64,000 nucleotides of DNA from Triops longicaudatus (GCA_022885665.1 JAGQDJ010000150.1:1-64000), one strand, 5' to 3'. Counted from the stretch's first letter, positions 20,558 through 36,150 are shown. Notes: generated from the sequence alone by a model not told the origin. A program made the numbers and translations.

Positions 20558-23500
20558 CCATATTCACTAAAATTTTTGCTTTTAAAGACGCAAGCGCTCA
20601 CCTAAACTAATGTTCAAGAAGAGAATTCTAAACTAAAAAAGAAAAACTAGTGTAAGTAATTAAATTTGGAATTAACTATCTGAGTGACCGGCAAAGTAAT
20701 TTCAGATATGTATCGTTGAAAATTAGTACTGCAAAACGTGAAGATTACGCTAAACAATCGCGTGTTTCTTTCAAATACTTCAACACTTCAAAAATCCCTA
20801 TATTTGCTTTCTGGAGCTCGTTTGAACGCAAGTTTCAAGAAGTTTGTTATAACGCGAGATTTCGAGATTCTATCACAAAAACATGTTAATTTAGTTTGTA
20901 CCAAATCTAATGTGTATGGATTCTGCATAAAGCAAAATTCAGCTAAATTACATAGTCTACGACGTTTTTTTTCGAAAATGTAACGAGATATTCCAGTCAA
21001 AAAGGAAGGTGTCAGAAAGTATCCGGTTACTCATTAGTTCTTCGAAACTTTGCTTAATGTAAATGCACCCTTGCCTAAAACCGTTGACTTATCTCACTTC
21101 TCAGGCCCAGATAAGAAAAAGGTCAAACTGTTGGAGTTGCAATCAGATGAGGGTGTCGTAGGCAGGATGGACTCTGGTGAGCTTGGCAGGCCATGCGTGT
21201 CAATTCAGGAAGAACAATAACCCGGTACCGAATACACCAAAAAGCTCTCCAAGAGGTGCATGGTGACGGTGGTCAGTAGAGCGCAGTAAAACAGGCAAAA
21301 TAATTCAAGGTCTTCGCTATGCCTTCGTTACCGCAACCGCGGATGGATGCATGTCAATTTTTTATGAGCCAAACTGGCAACTTTCTATTTAAAACTGCTC
21401 AAAGCCACCTGACAACGTCAAAGACGTTAACCTCCCCCACAATTCAGAATATAGCATGCTCAAGTTCCTATTCTCCTCCCCTTTTACAGGTATCATGGTA
21501 AAGTGCATATGCTTATGTATATGCTCACAACTTTTGGGAAAGGAGGGCTTTTAAAGCACCGGATGTCCGGCACTCTATGAGCAGCAAACCCAAGTCGACG
21601 CCATTAAAGCAAGTCGACGCCCATCTCCTTCTCACGCAATCTAACCTTAACTTGCTTATCACCACTTGACCAACTTTCCTTTTGTAACTATTTCCTTCCC
21701 GTTTATTTGTACCTTTCCCCCCATTCTCCCCTTTTCTTACGCTGGCTTTATTAACCATATATGAAATACATATACATTCTGCGAGCATAAAAGACGAATC
21801 AAGCTCAAATCTCCCCCCTTTTCCTCTCTGTTCCTATATCACAGGTGTTTTCTAGCACGCAGGGTTAAAGAAAGGGGGTCTGGTCTAATTAGATGTTGAA
21901 TGCATGGATGCACCCCTTTCCTTGACCGAAGCCTTCGTATTTATTGAGGGCTAACGAAGAGGGGAAAGCGGAAGACCTTCTCGACCTCACGAAAGGCGTC
22001 GTATCCGGCCGACGCTTACTCGTACCAATTTTTTCTTGTCTTGAAAAACCCCTCACTTTAAGCCCTGGAGGTAATCACTATACACACAAAAGAGAAACAA
22101 AGGGGTGCACCTGGCTAATTATGTTCCCAGACGTTCGTCGACAACGTTTTTTTCGCTCCCCACCATCCATCGGTTGTTTGCGTCTCGAGGCGAAGACGTG
22201 GTTAAAGTCGGGGGCTCCCAAGTCAACCACGACCCGCAGGCTTTGGCGCCAAGCGCCCCGAGGGCAGAGCCTCTCCCAGACATGAAGTGCTGCCAGCCAC
22301 GCCGCTAGACAGACGCTTCGCACATAGCCGGATCAGAAAAGGTGCGTTCTTATTTTTTACGAAGGAGTACAGTGAAGAGTGGAGCTATTTGCTACCATCG
22401 GACTTTCTTTGCACTGCACCATAAAAACGAAAAATATTACAATAAAATACACGTATACATAAAAAAATATGTGAGCAAAACCAATACGATAAAATCAAAG
22501 CAACTAAACAAAAGTCACGTGAAAGGTCACGAAACTTCGCAGGGTAAGTCTATAAATTTTCATAAACTGCAAGCACGTTAAACTTCGATAAAGCTCAAAT
22601 AATTCAGCTATACAACAAAATCTTAAATGTACCGTAACCAACCGAATACCAATAAATGTTGCCCAACCGGGAGGCCCGTGATGTTTAGTCATTTCAATAA
22701 ATCGACGATTAATTATAGTCAAACTCCATCTTGAAAATAGCACTAGATTTGCTCATAGTAGGCTTAAATATCTCCCCCCTTCATCCTACAAAAAAGTTTG
22801 CTAGCAAACTGTTCCATTTTACAAAAGAAAACATGACGAGTTCAGTACATCACAAATTTGACCCTTTTACATGCGCTGTTTACTGAAACGTTCGCAAAGA
22901 GCAAAAGAAATCGCAAATGTAACAGTAACTTGACTTTCATCTTGATATTAAAGCTTTTTGATGTTTACGGTCTTACGGAGCATGCAAATGGAACGATTTG
23001 GTAAATTACTTGAAAAATAACTTACGTTACCAAATTACCACCGGAAACAAACATTACACCACATTTGCATCTAGAAACATTAAAATTACGATACGCAATC
23101 TTCACTATCCCATCACGCAAGTGTTTACTATCGTTGCCAGCCATGAGTTCTGTTAGTTTTGATCACGTTAGGCTTTCCTAAAATATACTCCAGGATCTCT
23201 TTACAAACAACGTTTTCCATATTCTTTGCATTCAAAATAACTTCCTTGCGTTCAGTGGTAACACTGTTTCGGAAATAAAGAAAATTGACATAAAAAATGA
23301 ATATTTTCGCAAAGGTCGAAACATAAAACACATTTTGGATTCATAAACGACGACATCAACGTCGCGATTACAAAAAACCTACCAGGTTGACTAAACTAAA
23401 CTTTTGTTGCACTTGACAATATTCAAAAATTAATGTCTCCGGAAGAACGATGGTTCAAGGTGGGGGTAGAGGGTGGCGATTATCCTGAAGATACCCGACA

Positions 23501-26500
23501 TGGGTCAAAACAGATTGTATAACCGAAAGAACCGGAAAAACAGAACCCATCGATGATGGGTAACTTTTTAGATGGCGGGGTGCTTATTTCCCATATATGC
23601 GTTCGCCGTCCATTAGCGACTAAGCTGATAAGCGTTATCCTTAAATGATACGAGTTTAGGCAAGAAGGAAGGGGCAAAAAAGATACAGTCCCGTCGGAAA
23701 CCGAAACCGTTCAACTCTCCCTCGGTTTTCGTCAGAGTTACAGCTGTACTGTCGAGCGTTAAACAGAGCAGCATCTGGACGACTTGACTTGGTTCTACAT
23801 TACCAGTGGGTGGCAAAAGGCCGATCACTTTTTGCTGGCCCCCTTTTCAACGTCGATAGCGTCGATCTAGGTTGGCAACGCATGTCAGGTGGTCTATTGA
23901 AAAAATTGATGGAGCAAGGATGATGGCTCACAAAATCGTGGACGTCAGCACCCAGTGTTGATCGCAAGTCATGGTCAAATCTCCCCTTTTTGTTACGTTA
24001 ACCTGGTTCAGTTGTTGAAGGTTTCTTTTTAACAGAGTCTAAAGGACCTTCAGGTAACAAACAATAACCTATCACGGGGGTGTCACTTTTCCCTCGTGTT
24101 GTGCACAATAGGCTAGTTTCCTAAAGGGATATGTACCAAAACTCATACGGTCATATGCATATGACATCATACCATATCCACCTTCATAAAGTCAAATCTT
24201 TTCAGCACCTTGTGCCCCAAAAGATTGACAAGTGAATAGGACAGAGAGAATAGCATAAAACACAAGTCAAGCGTAGCGACTTGACGTCCAGTCTGCTTCC
24301 ACTCGACGAGAGTTCTCCTAACACATGTTACTGTCATCACACATGTTGCACGTCAACAGACCCTTTAGTCATTTGCGTCATACTTAAGTTTGAAATTACC
24401 CTCTTTCGGAAAATCGCAACTTCTTCAAACAATTGTCGATCAACTCTAGCGAACAAACAAACCCATGACACTAATATTCATTCCAACATGTAACAACGGA
24501 ACCAAAAAAGGAAATAATGAGAGTTTTGTGCATGCTTAAAAAAGACCTCATTACTATGTATTTTACCAATTTTTTCTCGAAATTTTACCTTTTTATCGAA
24601 TTTTGCCGGAAATTATTTGTACGGGTGCAAATAATTATCACTGTAGTTTAAATCCGTAGCTTACAACTGACCGTGTATTTAAATTGCGAGGAATTTCCTT
24701 TGTACAGTGTATGGTCACACAAAGGAGAATTTAAGTCTTAAAAAAGTCTTCGAAACCCCCCAAAAAACGACGAAGGAAGGAAGGAAATTAGGAGGGAAAA
24801 GAAGACGTTTCCGTATTATGCGTCTCTAAATCCGGCTGTCGAGGGAATTCCACTTGAACGAAGCCTATCCAGCCCAGGCAAACCGATCACGAACAAGTGG
24901 CCATTGTTGCACCTTAAGGCCAAAGGGAAGTAGAAAGCTTAAGCCTCCATTTTTACTTCCAAAAACGTAAGCTGCCCAATCGTCTTACGCATTACGGGGT
25001 TTATCCCTTCCAAAGACCTACATTGTATTAAAAAAAGGTGAAGATGGGGTGAGTTTCGAAAAATTCAGGCCTTAAGATCCTCTTGTAAAGCGTTCTTTAT
25101 TTGGCTGTTAAGGCCAGTAAGATGCAAGCCAACCAAAGGTAAAAGAGCTGATGCGATTGTTACAAGGTGGAGGGGGATACCTATAAATGGATAGTGCTTT
25201 CTTGTCTCTTAAGGAAGTGGATAGAAGAACCTAAAGCGTCAATTTCGCCTCATAGTAACGAATTGGTTGGCCTGGTACAAATCTTAGCTCTGGGTAATAC
25301 ACCCCTATTTGGGATTTCTGAACTATAGATGCACCTTATGTACCAAGTCAGGCTCTTTTTCTCTGTAAACGAATATATAGGGGCCAAAGGTCTCGTCCTT
25401 TTCTTTCTTTCTTTTTTTCTTCTTGAACCTCCACAAAACGCTTCAACTTGGTTACACAAAAGCGTCCACCTGGGGATTAAAACGGATGTCCACACAAACC
25501 CGGGAGAGTTGTTCAAAAATCTTTTGTCATCTCTGCAGGTAGAGTACGAAATAACGGAGATGACCTCTTAGCCTAGAGACGCTTTTGTCCGTTGTCAGCA
25601 ACTTGGAAAATGGTCATAAGTTCACAGATAAATCATGGACTTGTGGGGACAATTCTCTCCTCGATGCTTGTGGTCCTTGCAACATCCACACTCTGCAACC
25701 TCTACTCTCAACAACCGTCTTCTACCAACGGAGATAATCGTTAGTCCAGATATACCTGTTCAATCATCTTGGTTGCAGAAGATTTTTTTAATCCTTCTAA
25801 TCATAACAAACACGTTCACTTGTTTTTGGCTCGTACTGGAATTCTGAAATTAACAATTAAACATCTAAAAACTTTAAATAAGTCCTGATCTGACATACCA
25901 GCACCGAATTTTCATATAGACTGAATTAACAAATTAGAAAGCTGACAAATCTCTTCTGAGAACGAACTGTTAGATTGAATTATAATGTTTAATTATCTCA
26001 ATTGAATTATATTGTAACCGAAAATTTCAAGATCTTAAGGCGTTTTAACAGAAACGCAACCTGTAAGTAAAGCTTCAGTTAAAGAATCTGAAATAAAGGA
26101 TTTTTACTTGACAAGCTTTCACAGGAAACACGAAAGGTGCAAATAGGTTTCGTTGGTTTTCGGTGTCATGGCTCTTTCCACACACGGCTATGGAGTGCCA
26201 AAACATCCCCTGGAGGAAGTAAAGTGGGGTTGTTTGTCGAAAAGTGTGTTAAAAACTGGATGTGAAACAGTGACGGCTGCAAGCACAGCTTCACTCATGG
26301 CGCGGGGCAGTTTGTTAAACCTAAGGGGTTAATTGCAGGGCTGAGCCCCGCAAGTTTACCTTTTAGCACACGCGAGGCAAATATTGACACCAATCTACCT
26401 GGGCAACTAGTTCCTACGCAAAAAAATATTCTTCACTTATTTTCCGTTCAAGTGGAGCCCGTAGTGTTTATTTGTCAGCTCTGGTACTCAAACATTACAA

Positions 26501-29500
26501 CAATGAAAATAGCAACAGGCGAAAAACAACCAAGGAGTGGCTACAGGGTTTAGGAGAATTTTAAAGTGTTTGTTTGAAATGCAAAATAAGATAAAAGCGA
26601 TTGTGGACGCACCTTTGTGGTACACACACGATTCTACTGCGCAATTTAATCAATAAGTGGAGAACAAAAGACAAGCCCAAGATGATGGATGGCTAGGCTG
26701 ATGAACCACGTCACCTTAAGCGCCTTATAAGCATACAGGAACCATCTCCCCACTCAATTGTCTGAAAAGCCTCTCTTTTGGTGGTGGGTGGATGGCGGGT
26801 GAGAGTGGGTTCATGTTGCATACATATTGAGCGTCACTCTTTATTCATGGCCGCAGCTTCTTCGCCTTGATGGATGTGTCAGTGATTTGAATACACCACA
26901 TCGAAAGTAATAAGGTCCCCATAGGCTTTAGCGAAGCTTGCTTTGCCTGAACCGTCTCCTATTACTGTGCAAATCCAACAATGAAAGCTCCCACGCTTCG
27001 CGTCCAGTTTCTCTGCTGCCTGCCGCCCTCAAATCCATCCACACATGGGCGTAATGGGACCAAGTGTGTGTAACGTTACGGCTTTATTCCGCCGCAATTG
27101 TGTCCCTATAGCGAAAAGGTTCGTTAGTTCATCAATTTTGAAAATTGGCTCGCATCAATAGTAACAGGAGGGGTGGCGGTTACACTTAAAACACGACGAA
27201 CGTAAGCCTCAACGGAAAAACGGCCGTTACCACCCCTTCAGGCGGGTTTCCCCCGATTCTCTGTGTTTGCAGTGTCAGCCTACTGTGGCTAAAAGGGTCT
27301 ACCCATACACAGCGAATTTATCGATGACCATGTTTCCGGCCCGTTTACCTTTTTTATCACTGCACGGGAATCGATGATGCTTATCGACAAATGAACTACG
27401 CTTTTTCTGTTCATGAGACAACAGAAACCGCCATTTTTCTGTTTAATGGAATGAAGAAACGAAATTTCACCCCCTTGCACCTCCCGCCCAGCAGGGTGGC
27501 AAAAGGGGGTTGAACGTGGGGCTAGAGGGGTAAAGCCTGATAAGAGTTCGTGATGAAGCTTTGTTAAATGCCAAGAAAGCTTTCGGACGCCAAATGTGTT
27601 TCCCATCTAATCTTCTCTTTTCGGCCCGCTGTGGTCTGCTGTGTTTCAAAGCTTATTGTTGCTATTCCCGCCCACCCCGATTGCTCATCTATCTGCCTGC
27701 TCAATCAGATACCAGGCGGTACGTCGGCCAACACCTTGAGTTCATTTGGAGCTGCGCCGAGTCCGTAAATGTCTGGAACTGTAGCTGTGTACGGGAGAAG
27801 GGTTCACTGAAACTATCATTGTTTTTTTATGTTTTATTTTTCCGGCGTACTTCCAAGACCAAAACATCGTACAAAAATAGTGTTTTTTGAATACAGAAAT
27901 TCCACATTTGACAAGCTATTTAATGCTTTAAGAAAGAAAAATAACCGTGAAATACTGTCCTCCTAAAAATGTAAAACAAGGTAGGTATTTCTCAAAATAT
28001 TGCAGCGTGACTGTGTAAGGTCAGTTGAAACACTGACATAAACCGATACTTTGCATGTAACGACACCAGGGAAAGAATAATAAATGTTATTACGACATAC
28101 GATGGAGTGTATTTTTCTTAATTATGCAACTATTATTTGCGCTACGAATTTTTTTATAATTTTCCCCTAGTGAGCGTTGCCTAATTGTCGAACACTTTAA
28201 CTTTGTTGGATTTTACGAGCTCTGCAGTGGTTACGTAGTACTATTCGGAACAACCATAAACTGTAACAACGAAATCACCATAATCCCTAATCAGTAAAAC
28301 ATTAAAATAAGAGTAAAAATAATTTTTTATAATTTCTGTTTAATTCATGAAATTTACTTCGTACGCAACTTGCGCGATTACCTTTGGGTTCAATTTTTTC
28401 ACTGTCGAGATCTCTTTACTCAGTTTGTTTTTGCTTTTTTCTTGTGTGCTACAATAGTCTCGCATTACAATTAACGCAACCCCTCCTTTACTGTATTCTC
28501 CATTGTAAGAAGTGAAGAGTCAAGCTCCACACGTTCGCGATCCGTTCAAGCTGTCGGTGTGTGGACCGTCTGGCTCTTTTCAGGGGGCGATTGACGAGTT
28601 CCATAATAGAGGAAACGTCCAATCATGCTAACTACAATAAATCACGGGACTCGGGGGTTTGCTGCTGCTATTGCTCCAAGCTGCTCCCAAGTCGTGTATA
28701 GGACGGAGGAAAGAAAAAAAAAAAGGAAAAAACGAAGAAAGAAAAGCGACTAAAGTCTAACACGCATTGGCCGTCATTGATGAAGAGAGGGGAGCATGGA
28801 GGGTTTGTGGCTCTGTTTTGACTGAAAATGTCAAAAAAGTGAAGCTCCGGATCAACTGCACTCTAGCAACGCGTACGCCTTATTCATTTACTGACAGTCT
28901 ATACAGAACAATCTCTAGCACCACGGAGCACGTGCTTTAGTTAGTGAGCTCAATGCCTTGAATTAGTTTTTCTTTTCTCTGAAAAAGAGGAAAAATAATG
29001 GTAAAAAATTCTCGTCACTCCATCAGGCATGTCAACTTTTGTTACGGTTTGGAAGCTGATATGCACCAATGGATACTCCAGGTGGATCCAAAGTACATTC
29101 GATGGACGAAGTAAGGCTCTTTCATGCGAGAAAATGATGTTTGTGATGAAAAATTAAGCAAATCCCGTAAGAAGCCCTTATTCCACCTGATGACCATTGG
29201 TAATGTAGTGGAAAAGGAAATGGAAAAGCTAGAAAACGGGGGGCACAAGACAAGTATTAAGAGCGGTAAGTGAGGGGACAATGACATTATTATGTTCTAA
29301 AGGGACAGTTTGATAGCTTTGATTGCGGAAGGGCGGGGTCAGGTAAACCTCCGCGACAGGAACAACACCCAACAAAGGAAGATATACCATCAACTTCCTC
29401 ATCATCACCATCCTTCTCCCCTTGCTCTTGTGCATAATTTGTCAACTTTTCAGATTTCTCATTTGTGTTTTGCTAAAAATATCATGGCGTTCCCACCTGT

Positions 29501-32394
29501 GGGAGGCACGATAGCTCGGTTGGAAATTACTGTAAAAATATATCCAGAATACTTCCTCATACTATGCTGGCTAATTAATGTGAACTTAGTTACTATTTGC
29601 ATTACTTATTGAAGGCGAAAAGCAGATAATGGACAACAAAGAAAAGCTTGATAAAACTGGACTAGAAGTCGCTGGAAATAAGACCATCAGGATTCAAAAT
29701 GAACAACATTCTCTGTATCTGGCAACGGACGTTCACGTTTATGAGTAAATAACTTTTGTGAGAGACTATTTTTGCGTTGCAACAAGAGATCTTCCTAACA
29801 GCAGTGGCTTCAAAAGCGATACGGAAACATTCACCGTTACTCAGAAATAACTTTGACTTGGTTTAGAATTAAACTTTTCCAAGCTCAAATGTAAAATATT
29901 TTTTAAAAAAATGACCCCAACAAACCCCTGTACCTAACGCCACGGCAGTTGCGCGAGTGTATCCTACTTTTAGGTTTTGTAACGCGTTACTGTCCCGCAC
30001 ATTTTTTTTTCAATGTCGTCCCATTAGCATACGACTCTTTGTTCGGGTCGTTTTTTTTAAGTACTATATAATACAACGTATTTTATGAAGACAGTAACGT
30101 AACAATCAATAAAGAGTAACGTAATGTTTTCAAGCTTGACATAGCCAGAAGTTGAATGTAACTAAAATTTAAAGCTATTGACGGATTGGTGCACAGTTTG
30201 TGTGAGAACTTGTGTGAGATCACTTGTACAGTTACAGTCACCAGACTTGGTCACAAGGACAATTTTTCCGCCTTTCATTCCAGCCGTTTTCTTCGGACAC
30301 GGTTCCAAAACACTAACGGTCCATCTGAAGTAAGCTCGCTAGCTAGCATAAGATCTACTAACAGAAGCAGGCAGGCACTAGATTTGACACTACTGCCGTG
30401 ATTTGAAACGAGTAGCTTCACAACAAGCATAAAAATTAAATTTACAGCTAGCAAAACAGTGGAATATTTAAACATGTTTCGTAAAAGACATCATGCACGG
30501 CAGCAATTCTTCGAAGTTTTACACAAAAAGTATATATTTTTTTCTAGAATGCCGATTGTGTGTATAAATCGAAGCTGACCAAGTTCAATCAACTCGATAA
30601 TTCTGACGTAAAGCTTAGTTTTAATTCTGCCTGGACGAAATTTGACTACAGTTTTAATTATTCTAATAGCTTTGACGTGATTGAAATAAAGGATTGGGTT
30701 AGCCAAAATTGTCTTAAAACGCGGTTTCCATACAGAGTCAAACTTTTGACAGGAAAGCCATTCGAGTTTGGATATGATGCAACGTTATGTAGTAAAATCA
30801 GAGATCAAGGTGCATCCCATTTCAGTCATACGAACATATGTACATATTTACATTCATATACGAAAGGAAAAGTCGTACGAAGTGTTCGTAGTTACTTTTG
30901 ATGTGCGTTAGGGTTGACTGGGACTTTGGATCTTTTGCAAGATTTAAGTAAACTTTTACGTAATATTTTACAACTGGTTTGAATTATTTGTGGGGAATAC
31001 CTTTATTTATCAATACTTATTAGAAACACGCTGAACAATAAAAATGAAATTTTACATAACGCTGTTCGTTTATTTTACTAATGCATTCTTGGAAGTTCTC
31101 ACTTAAAAATTAATTTATATTTGAGCGGTCTAGCTTTAATTACAATGTATTTCTGCACTTGAACTCCTGTAAACTGGCTTGCAGTTTTTTTTTTTATTTA
31201 CCCAGGTCTAACGCTGATAGTACACATATCACAAATCATGGTGTCTTGACAATGTCTTGTGCACCTTGCATTGTCGAAATCCCCTTTTTGCGCTTTAATG
31301 CTTCATAATACAGGACGAGGGGGAACACGCAGAGTAATTACCCTACTTTTCTTGGTTCCTGTTCACTTGTTGGTTCCGTTGGGTTTCAATGCTTCCGGTT
31401 TTGAGGTGAAGCTCCCCAGATCAGAAAAAAAAGGCCTGGCTAGTTGGTTTTAGTCAAAAACTTTCGTCTGGCAAACACTTCTAGAGGAAGAAGCTGAAAT
31501 GCGAGCGGGGTGGGGTAACAGTGGGGATAAGGGGGGTGGTAGTTTGCCAAGCATTGCTGGACAACGCATTTTGAGGGAGAAAATGGGTAAGTTTTAAGTT
31601 TAAGGCCAAGATTTTTAGTTTTGCTTCACTGGAAAGCTAACGAACATTTGGTTAGTCGTTTTGTGTCTAACTTTTGGGCTGGAAGGGAGGGCAACTGCTC
31701 GAAAAGCAGACAAGACAACAAGGGTCACAGAAAACGAAGGGTGTTGTCGGTTATTGGGGCTTACCCCGGGTGGGTTAATGAGAAAAACGAACTTTTGCGT
31801 GCGAGTGAAACCATCCCCCTCTTTATATTGATGGCAGTTGTATGCGTACGGCCTATCATTAAAAGCTGAGCTTTTGGGAAGGCTGCACTACGAGGAACAC
31901 CCAACTAATGAATCCTAAATTTACCCATAGGCTCTGTAGCAATGGCTATGAGTGTGGATCTTGCAGTTTCACTCAATTTCGTCGATTATTTCCAACCAAT
32001 GCACCTTAAAGCACAAGGCTTGACTGGCGTCACATGCTTAGATATGTTGATATATGTTGGCATCGACTTCCCCTCCCCCTTCAGAAACCACCCAGACGCA
32101 ATGAGCCGTTAGGAAATCATTAATCTGTGGAAAATGCGGTTCATGTGGCTATGACTCTAGGAAGTCAAGCTAAACCATTGACTAATTCTCCTGTGGAGGA
32201 AACTGGGTTACACAATTAAAAATGAATGGAAACTACAAAAATAATAGTATAAAATAAATCAATATAATTAAAATGAATGGAAACAATACTAGCTAAAAGT
32301 ACACAAAAGAACAAAATAAAGAAAAGAAAACAAGCATAAAAGTACACGTAAATTAAAACTTTAAATATACGAAAACAATGAATTACTTTTCCTA

Positions 32395-32585
32395 GCCTTT
32401 AGAATATGTTTTCCTAACTTAGGTAATCTAACCTTACCTGAGCAATAAGCTAACTAATTTTTCATGATTTAATTAAATTGCACCTCAACTAGTCAGAATT
32501 GAACTAATATAACCTAAGTTTACATAGCCTAGCATGACTTAGCCCTACCTGACTATCCTATCACACCTTACTAACGCAACATTAC
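32395..32585. repeat. Degenerate TTAGG-like tract B
   Basis: Runs of CCTAACTTAGG, CTAACCTTACC and similar words in an otherwise plain AT-rich stretch; same vocabulary as tracts A, C, D and E. Confidence 0.55.
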
Positions 32586-35500
32586 TAAATGTCTTCCTTT
32601 ACTTGTATAAAAGCTAGCGAGTAAATTATTCCACTTCAGAAGCCGCCGGGACCTGCAAATGTAGAACGAGGCCTATCAGACAACCACCCAACAAAACAAA
32701 TGGAGAAAATCAAATCAATGGGAAAAACTAAAACAAAAAGGAAAAGAACACGTTGAAAGTGCGGAGGGCGAATACTTTATTACTATTCCACAATAAGATA
32801 ATGAAGAGTTCAAGTATTGTGGATGCCAAACAAGTAGGAAAAATACAATTTTCTACATAATGATTCAGCCGCTTCTTGGTGGGTACCATAATCATCATTA
32901 CCATTGGCAGTCGAAATAAAAAATTATGTTCTTGGCATGATATTGCCTTAGGTTGCGCTCAACTGTAATTTTTTGCCTGACTGACGTTTCAGTTTTGGTT
33001 TTCTTATTCGACTTGAGGCGAATTCCCAAAAACTGCGGCGCACCTAGGCCCAGCGTCATGTGACGTCATTTGATCACCGACATCGTTCATCACTCAACGC
33101 CTGTCTATGTGTCGGTTATAAGAATATGGTTTCCTTTTGTCTTTCTATTGCGTTTCTAATGCCGCAGAACACCAAAAAAATAAACGTTTCACAACTAGAG
33201 AAACGCCCTTAAGTACAAAAGAAGATAGAAAAAACAGATTGACGCTTTTGGCGTAGAGGGATCGTCAATTTTGCCGCGCTAATTGTCCCGATGACTCCTT
33301 ATGTCGAACAGAGCCCCCAAAACCTGTGGGAAGGCCTTCACGAACAATAACTTTCCTTTCCTTCTAAAAAAAAAGTTAAATCGAAAAAACTTGGAAAGGT
33401 CCATAAATCGGGTTCGTTGAGTTAGTTTGAGCCAAGGGTGGCAAGCCTAACAAACCGAGTAAACCAGCGAGCAGCACGTACTGTCCAAGTGACCCTCGTG
33501 GGCTGCCAAAAGTTGAGCCATCAGCAGGTCATAAACGTCTGGTTGCGAAATTGGGAAACTGGGCTGGTTTGCGTTTCTTGTACGGGAAATTACGAGGGTC
33601 GTTTGTCTTGTCCGTACACATTTTGCACCCACCATTTCGGAAGGGTGGTTTCAAATGTGCACGGTTTTACGTGAAACTTGCAATTAGCAAACTCGAGGAT
33701 GTTATAGCTTTGAAACACAATGCTATTCAAGGAAGGTCTTTGCTACAATATAAGGGCAAAGTATGGGGTGCTTGAGGTTCAACAGGAATGAATTGAATCG
33801 CGAGCTCGATTGTACCGACACAAACATATCCGATTGCGTTGTCAGTCTTTCTTTGTGTGTTTTTATCATATTAGACGCGTTTAACGTATTAACGATTTAG
33901 GGGAAAAATTTGTTCAAAAGGTAATTTTGACACGAATCGCCTCTTTAAATCATTTTAGTGTTTCGTAACGTTAAATTCTGTTAAAATAACACTAAATGGT
34001 AATATTTCACGCAGTGTAAAACAAACTCGCCAATTTTAGTCTTTCCGCATTGTTTCGGAAGTGGTCATTTTCGGCCGACTCAGAAATTAACATTTTGGAA
34101 TAAATTTCAAATTAATTTAATCGATCTGAATCATACGCAAGCTTTCTAAGCGAATTTAATTTAAAGGTGAGTCAAAATCACGGTATTTACGCTGTATTGA
34201 TTCACTTCTCCGAGGAGGGTGCGCGTCAGCCAGGATGAAAGTACTGAGGAGGGAAAAGGTTTTAATTTGGAAGCATTTTCACATCACGTTGTACAAAGAG
34301 ATTTTGAAAATTACATTTGCTTAATCTTTTATGTCTAAGGCAATTTCACTGAAATTAACCGATTTAAAATCGGGTCAGGTTAACGCAAAGCGATAAACTT
34401 ACAGTGCAAGTGGAACAGTTCCATTTAAATTAAAATAAAGTACATTCCACCAAGAACCTTGAATATTGCACACATTTTTATTCAATTTTTGATTCGTTTC
34501 AAAATATTCTCAGAAATCTTTTGCTTGAAAAATTACCAAAATTAGGCATATGAAAAATAATTACATTTAAGGACCGAATTTGCAGTAATTGTGAAGATTG
34601 CGTGCGAGTTAACGCCCTTGCGAATTTGCGAAAAGAAAACAATACCGAAAACTTTCCTTATTTCGCTTTGTTTCCCTTGTAATTCAGTAGTAGTGTTAAA
34701 GTGATGTTCTATTACACGATTCTAAGTCAATGTTCCACCACTTCCGCTCTGCAATGACTTGAAGCCCCTGTTGACGGATGATTATCCTCGCAATGAGTCT
34801 GCTCTTGGCCTTCTGTGTAAATCACGCAGACTTTGGCATTTAACCGAAGTTTTCAAGCACCCATTTCTCTCCCATGTCTACTTTCCTTAAATAGAACAAA
34901 CCGCAAACTTCGCGATTTAAATTCTCTTCGGCTCTGACAATTTACCGATATACCAAATAAAAAAATGAAACAACAAATAAAAATATGTATAAAAATGAAA
35001 ACAATGAATAAAAAGGAACATAATCAACTGCTGCAGTAAAAAGCCTAGGTTGGATCTCAATTGAAGAAAGAAGACTGAAAGAAAGAAATTCTGACTAACT
35101 TAATACGTAAAATTAATGTGAATAAAATAAATATATTATATAATAATGAACAAAAATAAAATATATTAGAGAAAAGTGTCTCTATAAAGAACGTTTCGAC
35201 TACTAATGCCTCACACTTTGGCCTTTGCTTTGTTTTTCACGTTCTGCTATCAACATTATGTCAACAATTACAAGACTTGAACGGAGTTTATAACGTCATG
35301 TTAAGTGAGCAGTCTTTTTTGACACTGTGAACTTAACTACCTAGCTTATACGTTGAGTTCATGAAGTTTTTGTCCGGCTCCTTTCGAATGGCTCGTGCTA
35401 TGGTGCGTATCACGACAGCCCTGGGTAAAGTTTAGAGGGACTTGCTGAGCCGCCGTCAGACGTTACTGTATTAAACCGAGTTTGGTTGCGGCTTCATTGA

Positions 35501-35779
35501 GTTTATTGCATCCCCCTGTGCTGCCTCTTTTTACCGGTTGCCGGGTTTGCTTGGCTACTGTTCGATACAACGATGGCACGTGTCAACGACCAGGTGGGAC
35601 CTGAGAGTTTATATACCAAGTGCGAAAATTTGAAAACGGTGAACTGGTTACATTTGCATATGGGCGTTATGGCAGATTTGTGAACCTTCATACATAATGA
35701 CCGACCTTTCTTAAGAGCCAGGGTTAGTTTTTTATCACATACCCAACCAACTGTTTGGGTGCCTTATCGTTTTCCACAT

Positions 35780-36150
35780 GTAAGGTAGGTTAAGTTAGGC
35801 TAATGTAATGTTAGACTAGGTAAGGTTAGATTAGGTTAACTTACGTACGATAAGCTGTGTTTCCATTGCCATTCTAAATCCATGTAACCGGGCGAGTAAC
35901 GCGGATTACCGTTCTGTTTTCTTTCGATAACTTGTGTTTAGTTAACTTGGGCAGTGTTTAGATGCTTATGTATTTCAAGAATGTGCCACGGTGCCATAGT
36001 AGTACGGTAATCGCAACACCTCTCTCTGTAATACTTTTCTAGGAGGTAGTCGCAGGCTAGGTTAAGTTAGTTTAGTCACGTTGGTCAACGTGATTTAAAT
36101 TAGTTCGTATTAAGTTTGGTTTGGTAGGGTTACGTTAGCTTGAAGTAGCT
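35780..36150. repeat. Degenerate TTAGG-like tract C
   Basis: AGGTTAAGTTAGGCTAA, TTAGATTAGGTTAAC and related words, mostly in the TTAGG sense on the + strand, with interruptions. Confidence 0.6.

Larger units (their letters stand above)
19887..32394. other. Gene-poor region, first part
   Basis: No exon or RNA gene recognised. It holds a family A repeat (20361-20504), a hAT-like terminus (20532) and many short open frames of 60-110 codons without domains. Examples are 22078-22323, 27289-27606 and the 47-codon frame 29611-29754. Local composition swings between AT-rich and mildly GC-rich (about 26.7-27.8 kb) with no further pattern I could name. Confidence 0.6.

Noticed and set aside
29500..29530. 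A-box-like tRNA start (cacgatagctcggttgg)
   Set aside because: No B-box or tRNA fold follows at the right distance.
30560..30901. 113-codon open frame
   Set aside because: AT-biased composition, no domain and no flanking splice logic.
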